Below, piece after piece: positions 1-11,293 of a DNA stretch of 64,000 nucleotides. Every line of letters begins with the position of its first letter. The stretch's first letter is position 1. Below the pieces are notes generated by a model. It had not been told where the DNA came from. It did no database searches and saw only the letters and a list, made by a program, of their open reading frames with translations. This stretch comes from Schistocerca nitens (taxonomy: Eukaryota; Arthropoda; Insecta; Orthoptera; Acrididae). The stretch lies in the NCBI RefSeq assembly GCF_023898315.1, contig NC_064619.1, positions 483,889,376 through 483,953,375 on the forward strand. The letters run 5' to 3'. Made by a program: the position numbers and the translations under genes.

Positions 1-1449
1 AGCTATGTTTTTCTTTCCTACTTTCGTGAATGACCTTTTAAGAAGTCAGATGGCATATGGCGTATTCTACACGTAAACGTGAACTGTCGTTTTATTACCA
101 CTTCTCCCGATGATTTTAGAAATTCTGATGGAATTTCTCTTCAATCGAACTACCTACTGTGCTACTCCCTATCGCAGTTATATAGCCTTGGAGAATTTAA
201 AGCGTATCTCTCCATTCCTTAGCCCTCCGTATCCCACCTCTTTGTGCACTGATTCTTCCTGACTGGTCTATTAAAATTTAGCCTACTCTCCATTATTACT
301 AAATTGTGATCTGTGTTTATATTTTCCCCTGGGTACTTGTGTCCGTACGTCAAAGTGTCATTATTGTTGTGTGAAATTTGCAGCTATGTTCACATGAGAC
401 AGATACTAGCTACTAGCGATGGTCACTGTTGCCCAAAGCCAAAATAAATAAAAAAATGATCAATAAGAAATAAGAGATACTATCGAGCAAAACTATGGTC
501 CTGAAAGAGTCAGTAAAAAATTGGGTTAATTTTTAAGACGATTTCTAACCTATAAATCATATAACAATATTTGAGTTGTTCAAAAAGATTTCGAGCTGCA
601 ACAGTTGATTCGCCGGGAAAATTTCAAATTTTACAATATTTGAGTTAATAGAAGTCTTAGTTTTTTGTTAAACATTTTGAACTGATCCCATGACGTTCAT
701 GTAACAAGGACAATTTTGTTTTGGAGGTTGTTTAAGGTTCCATAAAACAAATTACTTTTTTGTCGTGCATAATTGTATAAGTAAATAAAAGAGTTGTTAT
801 AGTACGTGATCAGAAAGTTTGAAACAGATGGAAAAGAAAATGTGGCAGTAATGACAAAAATAGAAAGTGAGAGCCCTTTATACATCCTCTTCCAATATGA
901 ATATGAGAGATGCACATGTAAAAACAACAAGAAATAGTTAAAGTTAAAATTTACGAGAATAGGACTACGAATATGAAATCGGAAAAAGCCTGAATTAGTA
1001 GTCAGTGGTATAAATGACAGTGATTTTGTACGCGGCAAGATGGAAAATGGCACTGTCAGCAAATTTGTGGCTGTGACACTAATAACTTTTCTTAAAATAT
1101 TTCTCTAAATAAATGACAAAATAAATTAATTTAAGAAAAATATGTCAAATATTTATGCCATGCCCATGTGGATACCCACCACGGGGTTGCTTTTTACATG
1201 TATGACGCACCTCACTTGTCTCGTTTAACGACATGCTTTTCTAATTGTGCTTTTCAATGAACTACTTCTGCCTCTCATGGCATTACATGGCTTTATTTTT
1301 CGTACTTTAATTTGGATGTTCTTGTAAACCCTCGTCGCCAGTTTTGCAAAGACCTCGTCGCTACTGCTGTGGAGGCAGAGTTGCCACTGTTGTTACGGTA
1401 GGCCGAGTTTGTGAGATCGTGTAACGGCTTCTGGTGCGGTACACCGCTA
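1..1449. other. unassigned AT-rich sequence
   Basis: I see no supported gene or recognised repeat. The DNA is AT-rich with stop codons in all frames. A short direct repeat (CAATATTTGAGTT) occurs near 568 and 635. The longest frame, minus strand 697-1062, has no recognisable domain and looks like chance. Confidence 0.5.
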
Positions 1450-2436
1450 ACAAGGGGACCCTCCATACTGTAAATCAAGGATTTTGATGCGCTTCAAATA
1501 TGTTGTAGAGGCACTTACCCTGAGAACCTGGCTATCCGGTTTTTTAGCGACGGGTCTTGGTTTTTGAGAAAATCGATTTGGAATTTCATTGCGCACTTTG
1601 TATACCCGTAACATCAGATGTATTCAGAGCAAGTCAGCGTAGGATAGCGGTAAAGGTTCACGGCTACCGCGCTGGAGGTACCGTGTTCGAAGCCTGCCCA
1701 CGGAGTAGATTTTCGGTGTATTTAATGGCATTTGTGATTTCGCCTTTTGATTCTTCGTTAAACTCCTCTACTTGTGGATCTTCTTCTGGCTGCAGAAACA
1801 CTTGGTTCTTCCATTTCACAGAATTTTTCTAATACACGGCACTATAGACGCTTTGCGATCAACTGACGGTGTAGTTAGAGGCGAAAGTAAAGGAATGCAG
1901 CTCGCATCCTCATTGGCCACAGCTAGGATCTGGGGTTCCTGTTACGGCTAACGGTATTCACGGGAGAGGGGACGATAATGGGCGGAGATATATTTCAGGC
2001 AATACAAAAAGCGACCGTTGTATGATCATTTGGAACTCTAACTGCGAACCACAAACGGAATGAATATTTGAAAAAATTAATAACTGAATATATCTTCATA
2101 ATTTCGCGCTCTTAATACTGTTTGTTGATATTCTTTGAAATAAAATTGAAAAATTCGGTCGATTTTGGAGAAAAAAGTACGCGAGACACGAGCAGGATTC
2201 GAACACGGTACCCCCAGCGCGGTACCCGTGAACTTTCACTGCTACTCTACTGTGACTTGCTCGGAATGTATGTAATGTTACGGGTATACAAAGCACGCAA
2301 TGAACTTCAAAATCGATTTTCTCAAAAACCAAGGCCCGTCGCTAAAAAACCAGGTAGCCAGGTACTCAGGGTAAGTGCCTGTACATATTTGAAGCGTATC
2401 AAAATCCGTGACTTACAGTATGGAGGGTCCCCTTGT
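1450..2436. mobile_element. foldback-like non-autonomous DNA element with long terminal inverted repeats
   Basis: The left end starts ACAAGGGGACCCTCC and the right end finishes as its reverse complement, GGAGGGTCCCCTTGT. Similarity in inverted orientation continues inward for about 250 bp on each side (about 1450-1705 and 2190-2436) with scattered differences. Both arms contain a tRNA-like stretch: a GCGGTAAAGG box A-like motif and GTGTTCGAAGCC, close to a pol III box B, near 1650-1700, with the mirrored version near 2190-2250. The middle, about 1.71-2.19 kb, shows no coding sequence. The mirrored frames on each arm (starting MVFEKID) are just translations of the inverted repeat. No clear target duplication is visible, so the superfamily is open: foldback/MITE-like, or two inverted copies of one tRNA-like repeat. 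Confidence 0.65.
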
Positions 2437-3033
2437 AAGGCAATTTCTCCCTGGCATTACTATACAGTAAGTGCCCAGGATCAGATAACAAGATAAGAGA
2501 ACGAAGGTTCTACAACACACCAACAAATTAGTAACGAAGTCACACAAATGAGTTAAACGGATTACTTATCTTTGTGGCCTGTTGAATAATGAAGTCTGCA
2601 ACACTGCATTTAATATAACACAAAAAAGGCCCTGAATGGCTAAGTAAAAGTAATCGTAGGTAAATTTCACAGTACATAGCAAATGCAATTTAGAACAACT
2701 GTCTGTTCACTTCTAAGAGTTCACTAAACGACATTTCCTGTCTAAGTCAGCCCTGGACGATGATCCGTAACCAACTGGGCGAGAGCTGCTCTCGTATCTT
2801 CCGAGTAGGCTTTTGTCCGCCGTCGGCCGGTCGTTGGCGGATTGTACTCGGCCGGCAATTGGCCGAGGCGCGCAAATGGCGAGTCTCTACGGCGCTGGCA
2901 CCAGCTCCCATCTTTGCGCCTGTGGTGCTTTTGCCCTGGCTGCGTCTTGTTCGGACAACACAGCAGGTATAAGAGGCATAGCTGTCTTTTTTAACATCTA
3001 ATTTCATTTTAATATCTATCTTGTGGGTAAGTA
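2437..3033. other. unassigned, with a GC-rich patch
   Basis: No gene is recognised. About 2800-2960 is noticeably GC- and CpG-rich within AT-rich surroundings and contains near-mirrored GGCCGG/CCGGCC runs. It could be part of an unrecognised repeat. Confidence 0.4.
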
Positions 3034-3500
3034 TACAGGGTGGTCCACTGGTCGTGACCGGGCCAAATATCTCACGAAATAAGCGTCAAACGCAAAAACT
3101 ACAAAGAAGGAAACTTGTCTAGCTTGAAGGGGGGAACCTGATGGCGCTGTGGTTGGCCCGCTATATGGCGTTGCCATAGGTCAAATTGATATCTATTGCG
3201 TTTTTCTAAATAGGAACCCCCATTTTTATTACATATTCGTGTAGTACGTAAAGAAATATGAATGTTTTGGTTGGACCACTCTTTTCGCTTTGTGACAGAT
3301 GGCGTTGTAGTCGTCACAAACACATGTCTCACAGTTTTAAAAGAACAGTTGATAACAGGTAGGTTTTTTAAATTAAAATACAGAATGTACGTACTTTTGA
3401 ACATTTTATTTCGGTTGTTCCTACGTGATACATGTACCTTAGGAACTTATCATTTCTGAGAACGTATGCTGTTGCAGCGTGGTTACCTGTAAATACCACA

Positions 3501-4290
3501 TTAATGAAATAAATGCTCAAAATGATGTCTGTCAGCCTCAATGCATTTGGAAATACGTGTAACGACATTCCTCTTAACAGCGAGTAGTTCGCCTTCCGTA
3601 ATGTTCGCACATGCATTGACAATGCTCTGACTCATGTTGTCAGGCGTTGTCGGTGGGTCACGATAGCAACTATCCTTCAACTTTCCCCACAGAAAGAAAT
3701 CTGGGGACGTCAGATCCGGTGAACGTGCGGGCCATGGTATGGTGCTTCGACGACCACTCCACCTGTCATGAAATATGCTATTCAATACTGCTTCAATCGC
3801 ACCCGAGCTATGTGACGGACATCCATGATGTTGGAAGTACATCGCCATTCTGTCATGCAGCGAGACATCTTGTAACATCGGTAGAACATTATGTAGCAAA
3901 TCAGCACACATTGCACCATTTAGATTGCTATCGACAAAATGGGGGCCAATTATCCCTCCTCTCATAATGCAGCACCATACATCAACCCGCCAAGATAGCT
4001 GATGTTCACTTGTTGAAGCCATCGTGGATTCTCCGTTGCCCAATAGTGCATATTATGCCGGTTTACGTTACCGCTGTTGGTGAATGACGCTTCGTCGCTA
4101 AATAGAACGCATGCAAAACATCTGTCATCGTCCCGTAATTTCTTTTGTGCCCAGTGGCAGAACTGTACACGACGTTCAAAGTCGTCGCCATGCAATTCCT
4201 GGTGCATAGAAATATGGTACGGGTGCAATCTATGTTGGCGTAGCATTCTCAACACCGACGTTTTTGAGATTCCCGATTCTCGCGCAATTT
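3501..4290 (-). pseudogene. mariner-like transposase, catalytic part
   Basis: The segment from 4255 downward carries LRMLRQHRLHPYHIS and the first catalytic block CVLFSDEASFTN, with the first aspartate intact. A frameshift near 4015 moves the remainder to the frame ending at 3501. That frame contains the second block as FQHHGCPSH, where the family normally has an aspartate (D to H), and the third block WPARSPDLTSPDFFLWG. The C-terminus HHFEHLFH matches the usual end of these transposases. The missing acidic residue, the frameshift and the LINE insertion all indicate a dead copy. Confidence 0.85.
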
Positions 4291-5428
4291 GTCTGCACGA
4301 AGTAATGGCCGCTATCGACAGAGGATCTCAAGTTGATTCCGTATTTCTAGATTTCCGGAAAGCTTTTGACACCGTTCCTCACAAGCGACTTCTAATCAAG
4401 CTGCGGGCCTATGGGGTATCGTCTGAGTTGTGCGACTGGATTCGTGATTTCCTGTCAGGAAGGTCGCAGTTCGTACTAATAGACGGCAAATCATCGAGTA
4501 AAACTGAAGTGATATCAGGTGTTCCCAAGGGAAGCGTCCTGGGACCTCTGCTGTTCCTGATCTATATAAATGACCTGGGTGACAATCTGAGCAGTTCTCT
4601 TAGGTTGTTCGCAGATGATGCTGTAATTTACCGTCTAGTAAGGTCATCCGAAGACCAGTATCAGTTGCAAAGCGATTTAGAAAAGATTGCTGTATGGTGT
4701 GGCAGGTGGCAGTTGACGCTAAATAACGAAAAGTGTGAGGTGATCCACATGAGTTCCAAAAGAAATCCGTTGGAATTTGATTACTCGATATATAGTACAA
4801 TTCTCAAGGCTGTCAATTCAACTAAGTACCTGGGTGTTAAAATTACGAACAACTTCAGTTGGAAAGACCACATAGATAATATTGTGGGGAAGGCGAGCCA
4901 AAGGTTGCGTTTCATTGGCAGAACACTTAGAAGATGCAACAAGTCCACTAAAGAGACAGCTTACACTACACTCGTTCGTCCTCTGTTAGAATATTGCTGC
5001 GCGGTGTGGGATCCTTACCAGGTGGGATTGTCGGAGGACATCGAAAGGGTGCAAAAAAGGGCAGCTCGTTTTGCATTATCACGTACTAGGGGAGAGAGTG
5101 TGGCAGATATGATACGCGAATTGGGATGGAAGTCATTACAGCAAAGACGTTTTTCGTCGCGGCGAGATCTATTTACGAAATTTCAGTCACCAACTTTCTC
5201 TTCCGAATGAGAAAATATTTTGTTGAGCCCAACCTACGTAGGTAGGAATGATCATCAAAATAAAATAAGAGAAATCAGAGCTCGAACAGAAAGGTTTAGG
5301 TGTTCGTTTTTCCCGCGCGCTGTTCGGGAGTGGAATGGTAGAGAGATAGTTTGATTGTGGTTCGACGAACCCTCTGCGAAGCACTTAAATGTGAATTGCA
5401 GAGTAGTCATGTAGATGTAGATGTAGAT
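4291..5428 (+). mobile_element. 5'-truncated Jockey/CR1-like LINE inserted in the transposon
   Basis: A LINE 3' half interrupts the transposase. The 5' junction is near 4290, just after the transposase text ...CGCGCAATTTGT. The 3' end is a TGTAGATGTAGATGTAGA microsatellite tail at about 5409-5428, after which transposase sequence resumes. Such short tandem tails instead of poly(A) are usual for CR1/Jockey-like non-LTR elements. The endonuclease and all 5' sequence are missing, consistent with aborted target-primed reverse transcription. The same 3' end recurs at 52030-52300. Confidence 0.88.
4297..5354 (+). pseudogene. LINE reverse transcriptase, C-terminal two thirds
   Basis: The frame contains the RT palm and following motifs in order: SVFLDFRKAFDTVPH (motif A), SGVPKGSVLGPLLFLIYIND (motif B), LRLFADDAVIY with the catalytic FADD (motif C), then WQLTLNNEKCEV and the thumb-type VNSTKYLGV. 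The C-terminal part includes RPLLEYCCAVWDP and ERVQKRAARF, typical of Jockey/CR1-group ORF2. An in-frame TGA at 5208-5210 interrupts it, but coding similarity continues in the same frame (PTYVGRNDHQNKIREI, FFPRAVREWNGREIV) to a TGA at 5352-5354. The upstream start of the open frame (about 4077) is antisense transposase sequence, not LINE. Confidence 0.9.
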
Positions 5429-5690
5429 TTACTGATGCGCGGATTCACCACGACAGCAGCTAAAACACCTATTTGGGCATCATAATTTGTTGCAGGTCGT
5501 GGCTGACATTTCACATGTGTCTGAACACTTCCTGTTTCCTTAAATAACCTAACTATCCGGCGAACGGTCCGGACACTTGGATGATGTCGTCCAGGATACC
5601 GAGCAGCATACATAGCACACGCCCGTTGGGCGTTTTGATCACAATAGCCTTACATCAACACGATATCGACCTCCGCAATTGGTAAACGGT
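5429..5690 (-). pseudogene. mariner-like transposase, N-terminal (HTH) part
   Basis: The minus strand encodes a helix-turn-helix-type segment including YAARYPGRHHPSVRTVRRI, then QIGVLAAVVVNPRIS, a pattern typical of the long-TIR mariner-like transposases found in many insects. The likely start is near 5690. A stop codon falls in the first 20 codons (around 5650). Reading ends at 5429, where the LINE tail begins, and resumes at 4290. This is the DNA-binding half of the protein and would recognise the inverted ends. Confidence 0.8.
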
Positions 5691-6062
5691 CCATTTTAAC
5701 ACGGCTAATGCATCACGAAGCAAATACCGTCCGCACTGGCGAAATGTTACGTGATACCACGTACTTATACGTTTGTGACTATTACAGCGGCATGTATCAC
5801 AAAGCGAAAAAAGTGGTCCAACTAAAACATTCATATTTCTTCACCTACTACACGTATATATAACAAAAAATGGGGGTTCCTATTTAAAAAAAAACGCTGT
5901 TGACATCCGTTTGACCTATGGCAGCGCCATCTAGCGGGCCAACCATAGCGCCATCCGCTTTCACCCTTCAAGCTAGACGAGTTTCGTTCTTTGTAGTTTT
6001 TTTTGTTTGATGCTCTTTTCGTGAGATGTTTGACCCGGTCACTATCAACGGACCACCCTGTA

Positions 6063-6767
6063 AATTCGGAGATGGTAAAGTCATTTTGTTTACTTTTAAT
6101 AATTTTTTTAAAAAAATTGTGGTTGTTTGGACACCGAACCATTTGCGAAAGAGAGTTTTAGTTCTGCCAGTACCTCCATGCTACAGACGAAACTGTGGCG
6201 ATGGAGTCTGCTGACGCTTACGACTGGCAGCACTGTGGAATCGACTGCTGGAGGTTCTGATATTCGGCTGTTGACACTGGCTTCAGCTGCGCACGTCCCG
6301 CCGTCCTGTGGCACCAAAACGCTATCGGCAGGAGCACCCGCTGAAACCGGAGCCCCGCGCGGCATCAATCACTGCGCGTCGGGCCTAATTATATGCTCAG
6401 CCGCGGCAGCCGTCCGCTGGTGGCCAACACGTGGCCCCGCCACGATCCCTGGCCTGCTCTGTGTTTACGTCTCGACAGCTGTACCCCCAGCTGCTTGATT
6501 GACAGCCTGTTGATAAACATTCCGAGTCCAATAAGGTGTGGTCTCCGTCACTGACCGCAGTGAGTAATCACAGCTCCGTCTGAAACATCTTTAATCGTAC
6601 TCAGGTTGCGTGGTCGGGTAAAATTCTAACGTGCGTGTAAAATACCGGTGAAATAAATAATTAAAAAAAAACGGTTGCGTAGTTTAATAACCTGCAGGGA
6701 TACGATCACTGAATTCGAATCATTTGAGACCCGCTGTCTTGTACATCTAAAATTTACAAAGTTCATC
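6063..6767. other. unassigned, GC-rich core
   Basis: No protein domain is recognised. About 6180-6500 is GC- and CpG-rich and contains long but unconvincing frames on both strands. It may belong to an unrecognised mobile element. Confidence 0.4.
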
Positions 6768-7999
6768 TTAAAGCCGTCGGCACACGGGCCGTGCATCCGA
6801 ACGTTGAGCGTTGAGCGTGCCGAGTTTCTGACGTCATAGCGTGGAATAGCACGTTCGGGAATCTTTCCGAACGTGCAGAGCAATATCTGGCACGTCAGAT
6901 ATTCTGAGCGTGCGTCTGAGCGTTGACCAATGAGATGGCACAACACCACCTACGTCACACACACGCCGTCTCTCTTCAGTACAGAGTTGTGAGGCTTTAA
7001 TTTCAAACCCATATGTATATATGCCGTTTCTGAGCACCAGCAAATTGAGAATCACTGGAAAACCCTTTGTTAACTGTGTTATTCGTTCCAATAAAATAAT
7101 GAGAAACATCGTATTCTCGGCAAAAGAATTGTTGTAAATTGCGTATTATGAGAGTAGGCTATTTGAAGGCAGCGACACACTGAAGATCCAACAAAAACGC
7201 ATTGTTCTTGGTACAATTTGATATATTTAAATTTCAATTAGTAACATATCTACAATTATGGTTTTCAGGAACCACACAGTGTTGGCGTAATGAGCAGCGT
7301 TACTGTTTTGTATTGGGTTGTGTGTTGGGGTGGTGGTTCGCGCCTTGATCCTACCAATTTTTTTTTCCTAACATTCGCGTTTTTATTAGGTTCTGATACA
7401 TTATTATTAGTTTAATATAAGTATATACTATGCTATTTGATGTTATGTAAATATATGTTCACCTTTTTTTTTTAGGGGTGACTTTGTTCGATTGGCTTAA
7501 TCTACAGGACAGACTGCGCTAGTTGTATAAAGATATTTTACTCATTTTTCTTTTACGCTTCATAATTCACATGTTGCAAAGATTCTGCAACTGGGTAGAA
7601 CAGTGATCAAGTAAGACTGACCTTGGGGTTTTACTAAAATGTGAGAATGATGAAATAATGTGTATCTTATGCGGAGAAGTATTCCAAATTTGTACCGCAC
7701 TGTTTGTAATGGAACTTTTATAAGCTTTTGTCCTTATTGACTGGACATGGTACTTTCCTTTTCGTGGACCATGGAGGAAATGTGCGTTTTAATAGAGCTA
7801 ACGTGGGAATTTTACGCGCACCCGTCGAGTAAACAGTGTGATTTACGTACTAGAAACATCCCTCAACTGCCGCTGGAGTGGGTTGCAATCGCATATACCA
7901 CGTTGGGGCCCACGTACCGTATGCACAAGTCGCATCGTTCCTGAGCGTTCAGCAGCACGTTAACGTTCGACAGCACGGCCCGTGTGCCGACGGGTTAAA
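6768..7999. mobile_element. TIR DNA transposon with TTAAA flanks, possibly PIF/Harbinger-like
   Basis: CCGTCGGCACACGGGCCGTG begins at 6774, and its reverse complement ends at about 7993. TTAAA lies on both sides (6768-6772 and 7995-7999), consistent with a 3-5 bp target duplication of TTA/TAA type. The left subterminal region carries repeated GTTGAGCG words and internal hairpins (CACGTTCGG...CCGAACGTG, about 6850-6877). The interior is AT-rich and mostly non-coding, apart from a short frame near the right end that resembles a MADF/Myb-like domain. A MADF-type protein alongside a transposase is typical of PIF/Harbinger elements, but no DDE transposase remains here. piggyBac-like (TTAA) is the alternative. 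Confidence 0.65.
7747..7944 (+). pseudogene. possible MADF/Myb-like DNA-binding domain fragment
   Basis: The 65-codon frame reads SWTMEEMCVLIELTWEFYAH near its start, then RNIPQLPLEWVAIA. A Trp followed by an acidic/hydrophobic helix (LIELtWEF) and a later hydrophobic helix is the general pattern of MADF or Myb/SANT-like domains encoded by Harbinger-type transposons. It lies inside a TIR element, which supports that reading. The frame ends in the right terminal region and is too short for a whole domain. This is a weak pattern match. Confidence 0.35.
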
Positions 8000-8944
8000 A
8001 ATAGAGATTCCAAATTCCTACCACATATCACTACAATGTATCAAATATAGTCTCATTATTCTAATGGTATATAATCAGGGATTTTTATCAACCGAAAACC
8101 TTCAGTTATGTTTCTACTCCTACAGTACACTTTTATTACAATCTTGGCAATGCAAATGTGTAGAAAATTAACCAGGCAGAACGTATATCCTCTAGTGTTA
8201 TTCCATGACTTGTGGAGAAGTCTGTAGAAGTTCTAGAGAAAAAGCTGTAAAAATTTCTGAGAAAACGAGGCATTTGTAATGAAAGAGATGTAATAGCGGA
8301 AAAGCATTAAAATACTTATTTTTATTAAATTAATTGAAAACACAATTTCATGTTGTTGGTTATCTTCGTTACCATTGTTACCAGCTAACAGTTGTCTCCT
8401 CTTTTACCTAGTCTCCTCGGTTTTTATTTTCTCTGAATGTTTGCGTTTTTTACTCTTGCCGTTGCCATTTCGGAAGTTCTTTGGCTGTATGCTTCGACAA
8501 ACTCGTTCCTAGTTTCTCATTCAGTCTCAGTGCTCTTAGTGTTTTAACGCCAACAAATACAAACACAGATACGTATCAGCAGATAAAAGAAGGGAGACAG
8601 ATGGCAGAGAATGTTTGCTCAAAGCGGTCTGAAAAGCGGAATATATCATTCTGAGTTCAGACGAACGTCAGTTTTAGCTAATGGACCGCTGTTGACAAAT
8701 ACGTATTTTAGTTACATTGCACAGTTTTCGGGATGAATATTTTACTTCGTAACTTGCAGAACTGCGTTCGCTGCACTGAAACATTGGTACATATTTAAAA
8801 ATTTCCTGGCTTCGAAGTCAAAATCCGGCCCTCCACTAATTTTTTCTATCAAGGCAAGCAAGACAGCCTCAGACAAGTTCAGAATGTAGAAAAGAGGTAC
8901 TGACAGACTGGAGACGACGAGGGTGATTGTGACTTTTCCCAGGC
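8000..8944. other. unassigned AT-rich sequence
   Basis: No gene or known repeat is recognised. Confidence 0.4.
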
Positions 8945-9035
8945 ATCGGTAGAATCGAGCGAGGTGGCACGCAGTGGTTAAGCTTTGGTTTCACTTTCGG
9001 CAGGAACGGGCCTTGAATCCGTTTCCCGTAGTACA
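8945..9035 (+). repeat. degraded tRNA-headed SINE fragment (second family)
   Basis: GAGCGAGGTGGCACGCAGTG followed by GGTTAAGC and then TTGAATCCG resembles the tRNA-like head of the SINE seen in full at 31729-31958, in plus orientation here. Boxes A and B are both damaged and the body is not recognisable, so this is an old fragment. Confidence 0.45.
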
Positions 9036-10042
9036 GGGGTGATAAACGATGTAGATATGCCATGACGAGCATATTTCGTCACTTGAGTGCATTTAAGTGA
9101 AATCCTTTTACTGGCATGTGTGTGGTCGAATGGTCCTCCCAAAGGAAAACTGAATTTGTTGGATGTTGATTGTCAGCTGTACATCAGCGTTGTTGGCAGT
9201 GAATCAACAAAGGTGAAACTCTTTTTCGTTCTCGTTCTGACAACAGTTAGTGTGACAAGCAGCGGCTTGCAGGACCTATCGCAGGTGTCATGACATGCAA
9301 ACCTATAGCTTTTAAAATGGCCGAAAATCTCCGTAGTTTGCTGGAAGAATGACTAATGATGTGCCCTTCAAGCACGACAAAGAATGTCCAGTAACATTTC
9401 ATTTTCGTCATTCTGTGCAGCCACCAAAAATGTTCGTCAGCTGCCCTATGCGATACCATAATTAGACGTCTTGCATGAAATGTGTGTGAGTTATGATGGA
9501 ACATGTGTGTTGCGGTCTGTATTGCCAGTTACACCGTGTCACCACTAACTGCAACAAACCAAAATGTTGTGGAACCTTACCTCACAGTATAAAATACGAC
9601 ACTGTAATGAGAGTTAATTAACATGGAATAATTTTATAAACTTTTAGATAATATCACTTGACCATGTCACCTGCAGTTATTTATGATAGAAGTAATTAGG
9701 TTTGACAACCGCAACAATGTAAATATTGTTGGTATTACTTCGTACATGACGGTGGTGGGGTACAGAGTGTTGCAGCAGCTGTTGTTATAGGCACGCTGAA
9801 CAGGACCGGAAATGATTAGTGAACATGCAAATAGAGTTAATAGAAGTTCTGTTTAACTTATAACTTTACAGAAGAACAAACAGAAATAAGGTCCAGCTCT
9901 ATTACAAGGAGCAAGTTAAAGAGCATCTCGCAGCGTAAGGCTCCAGTCGCTAATGCGCGACTGAGGAGTCGAAAGTTGACCAAGAATGAGGATTGCCGAA
10001 AACTGCGACTGACACTGGGCGTGTAATGGTCGCCGGCCATTC
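9036..10042. other. unassigned sequence
   Basis: Several frames of 60-85 codons exist but overlap on both strands and show no domain. I see nothing supported. Confidence 0.4.
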
Positions 10043-10149
10043 TACACTATGTGATCACAGGTATCCGGACACGTTTTTCATATTAGGAGCATTGTGCTGC
10101 CACCTACTGCCAGGTACTCCATATCAGCGACCTCAGTTGTCATTAGACA

Positions 10150-11293
10150 TCGTGAGAGAGCAGAACGGGCCCTCCGCGGAACTCACGGACTTCGAACGTG
10201 CTCAGGTGATTGGTTGTCACTTGTGTCATACGTCTGTACGCGAGATTTTCACATTCCTAAACATCCCTAGGTCCACTGTTTTCGATATGATAGTGAAGTG
10301 GAAACGTGAAAGGACACGTACAGCACAAACGTGTGCAGGCCGACCTCGTCTGTTCACTGTACAGACCGCCAACAGTTGGAGGTTCAAATGGTTCGAATGG
10401 CTCTGAGCACTATGGGACTTAACTTCTCAGGTCATCAGTCCCCTAGAACTCAGAACTACTTAAACCTAACTATCACACATCACACATCACACATATCCAT
10501 GTCCGAGGCAGGATTCGAACCTGCGACCGTAGCGGCCGCGCGGTTCCAGACTGTAGCGCTTAGAACCACTCGGCCACCCCGGCCGGCAGTTGAAGAGGGT
10601 AGTAATGTGTAATAAGCAGACATCTATCCAGACCATCACACAGGAATTCCAAACTGTTTAGGACACACTGCAAGAATTGTGACAGTTAGGCGGAAGGTGA
10701 GAAAACTTGTATTTCATGGGCGAGCGGTTGCTCATAAGCCACACATCACGCCGGTAAATGCCAAACGACGTCTCGCTTGGTGTAAGGAGCGTAAATATTG
10801 GACAATTTAACAGTGGTAAAACGCTGTGTGGAGTGACGAATCACGGTACACAATGTGGCGATCCGATGGCAGAGTGTGGGTGTGGCGAATACGCGGGGGA
10901 CATTCTCTGCCACCGTGTTTAGTGCCAACAGTAAAATTCGGAGGCGGTGGTGTTATGGTGTGGTCGTGTTTTTCTTGAAGGGGGTTGCACCCCTTGTTGT
11001 TTTGCGTGGCACTAACACACCACAGGCCTACTTTGATGTTTTAAGCACCTTCTTGCTTCCCACTGTTTCAACACGATCGAGCACCTGTTCATAATGCGCA
11101 GCCTGTGGTGGAGTGGTTACACGACTATAACATCCCTGCAATGGACTGGCCTGCATGGAGTCCTGACCTAAATCCTATAGAACACCTCTTGAATGTTTTG
11201 GAACGCTGGCTTCGTGCCAGGCCTCACCGACCGACATCGACACCTCTCCTCAGTGCCGCACTCCGAGAAGAATGGGCTGCCATTCCCCAATAA
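10150..11293 (+). pseudogene. Tc1-like transposase
   Basis: The N-terminal helix-turn-helix is visible as LTDFERAQVIGCHLCHTSVR with IPRSTVFDMIVKWKRE, then AGRPRLFT, the usual GRPR hinge. After the SINE, the catalytic region shows WSDESRYTMWRSDGRVWVWR (first Asp present), a diverged second block (HDRAPVHNAQPVVEWL) and the third block DWPAWSPDLNPIEHLLNV, which keeps the Asp and the C-terminal Glu of the DD34E type. Stop codons near 10979 and frame changes around 11050 break it. The GGGGVMVWSCF linker is well preserved. Normally the protein cuts and pastes the element at TA sites. Confidence 0.85.
10381..10586 (-). mobile_element. tRNA-derived SINE (main family)
   Basis: Minus-strand copy: the pol III head, with box B GGTTCGAATCC and GGCCGAGTGG near 10565, lies at the right, and the tail CTCAGAGCCATTTGAACC at the left. 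The flanks CAGTTGGA (10373) and CAGTTGAA (10587) look like an imperfect target duplication. It interrupts the Tc1 transposase. Confidence 0.9.

Larger units (their letters stand above)
3034..6062 (-). mobile_element. mariner/Tc1-superfamily transposon with about 270-bp inverted ends, split by a LINE
   Basis: The element begins TACAGGGTGGTCCACTGG and ends in the inverted form CCACCCTGTA, flanked by TA as expected for the IS630-Tc1-mariner group. The two ends remain similar in inverted orientation for about 270 bp (3034-3300 and 5795-6062), far longer than classical mariner ends. The transposase reads on the minus strand in two blocks (5690 to 5429 and 4290 to 3501), separated by a LINE at 4291-5428. 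Without the LINE the element is about 1.9 kb, a normal autonomous size. It is inactive here: it is split, frameshifted and has stop codons. Confidence 0.9.

Noticed and set aside
1557-2332. Two similar frames (MVFEKID...) as a gene pair
   Set aside because: They are mirror translations of the inverted repeat arms at 1450-2436.
6180-6500. GC-rich block as a solo long terminal repeat
   Set aside because: No matching flanking target duplication, TG...CA ends or polyadenylation signal could be placed with confidence.
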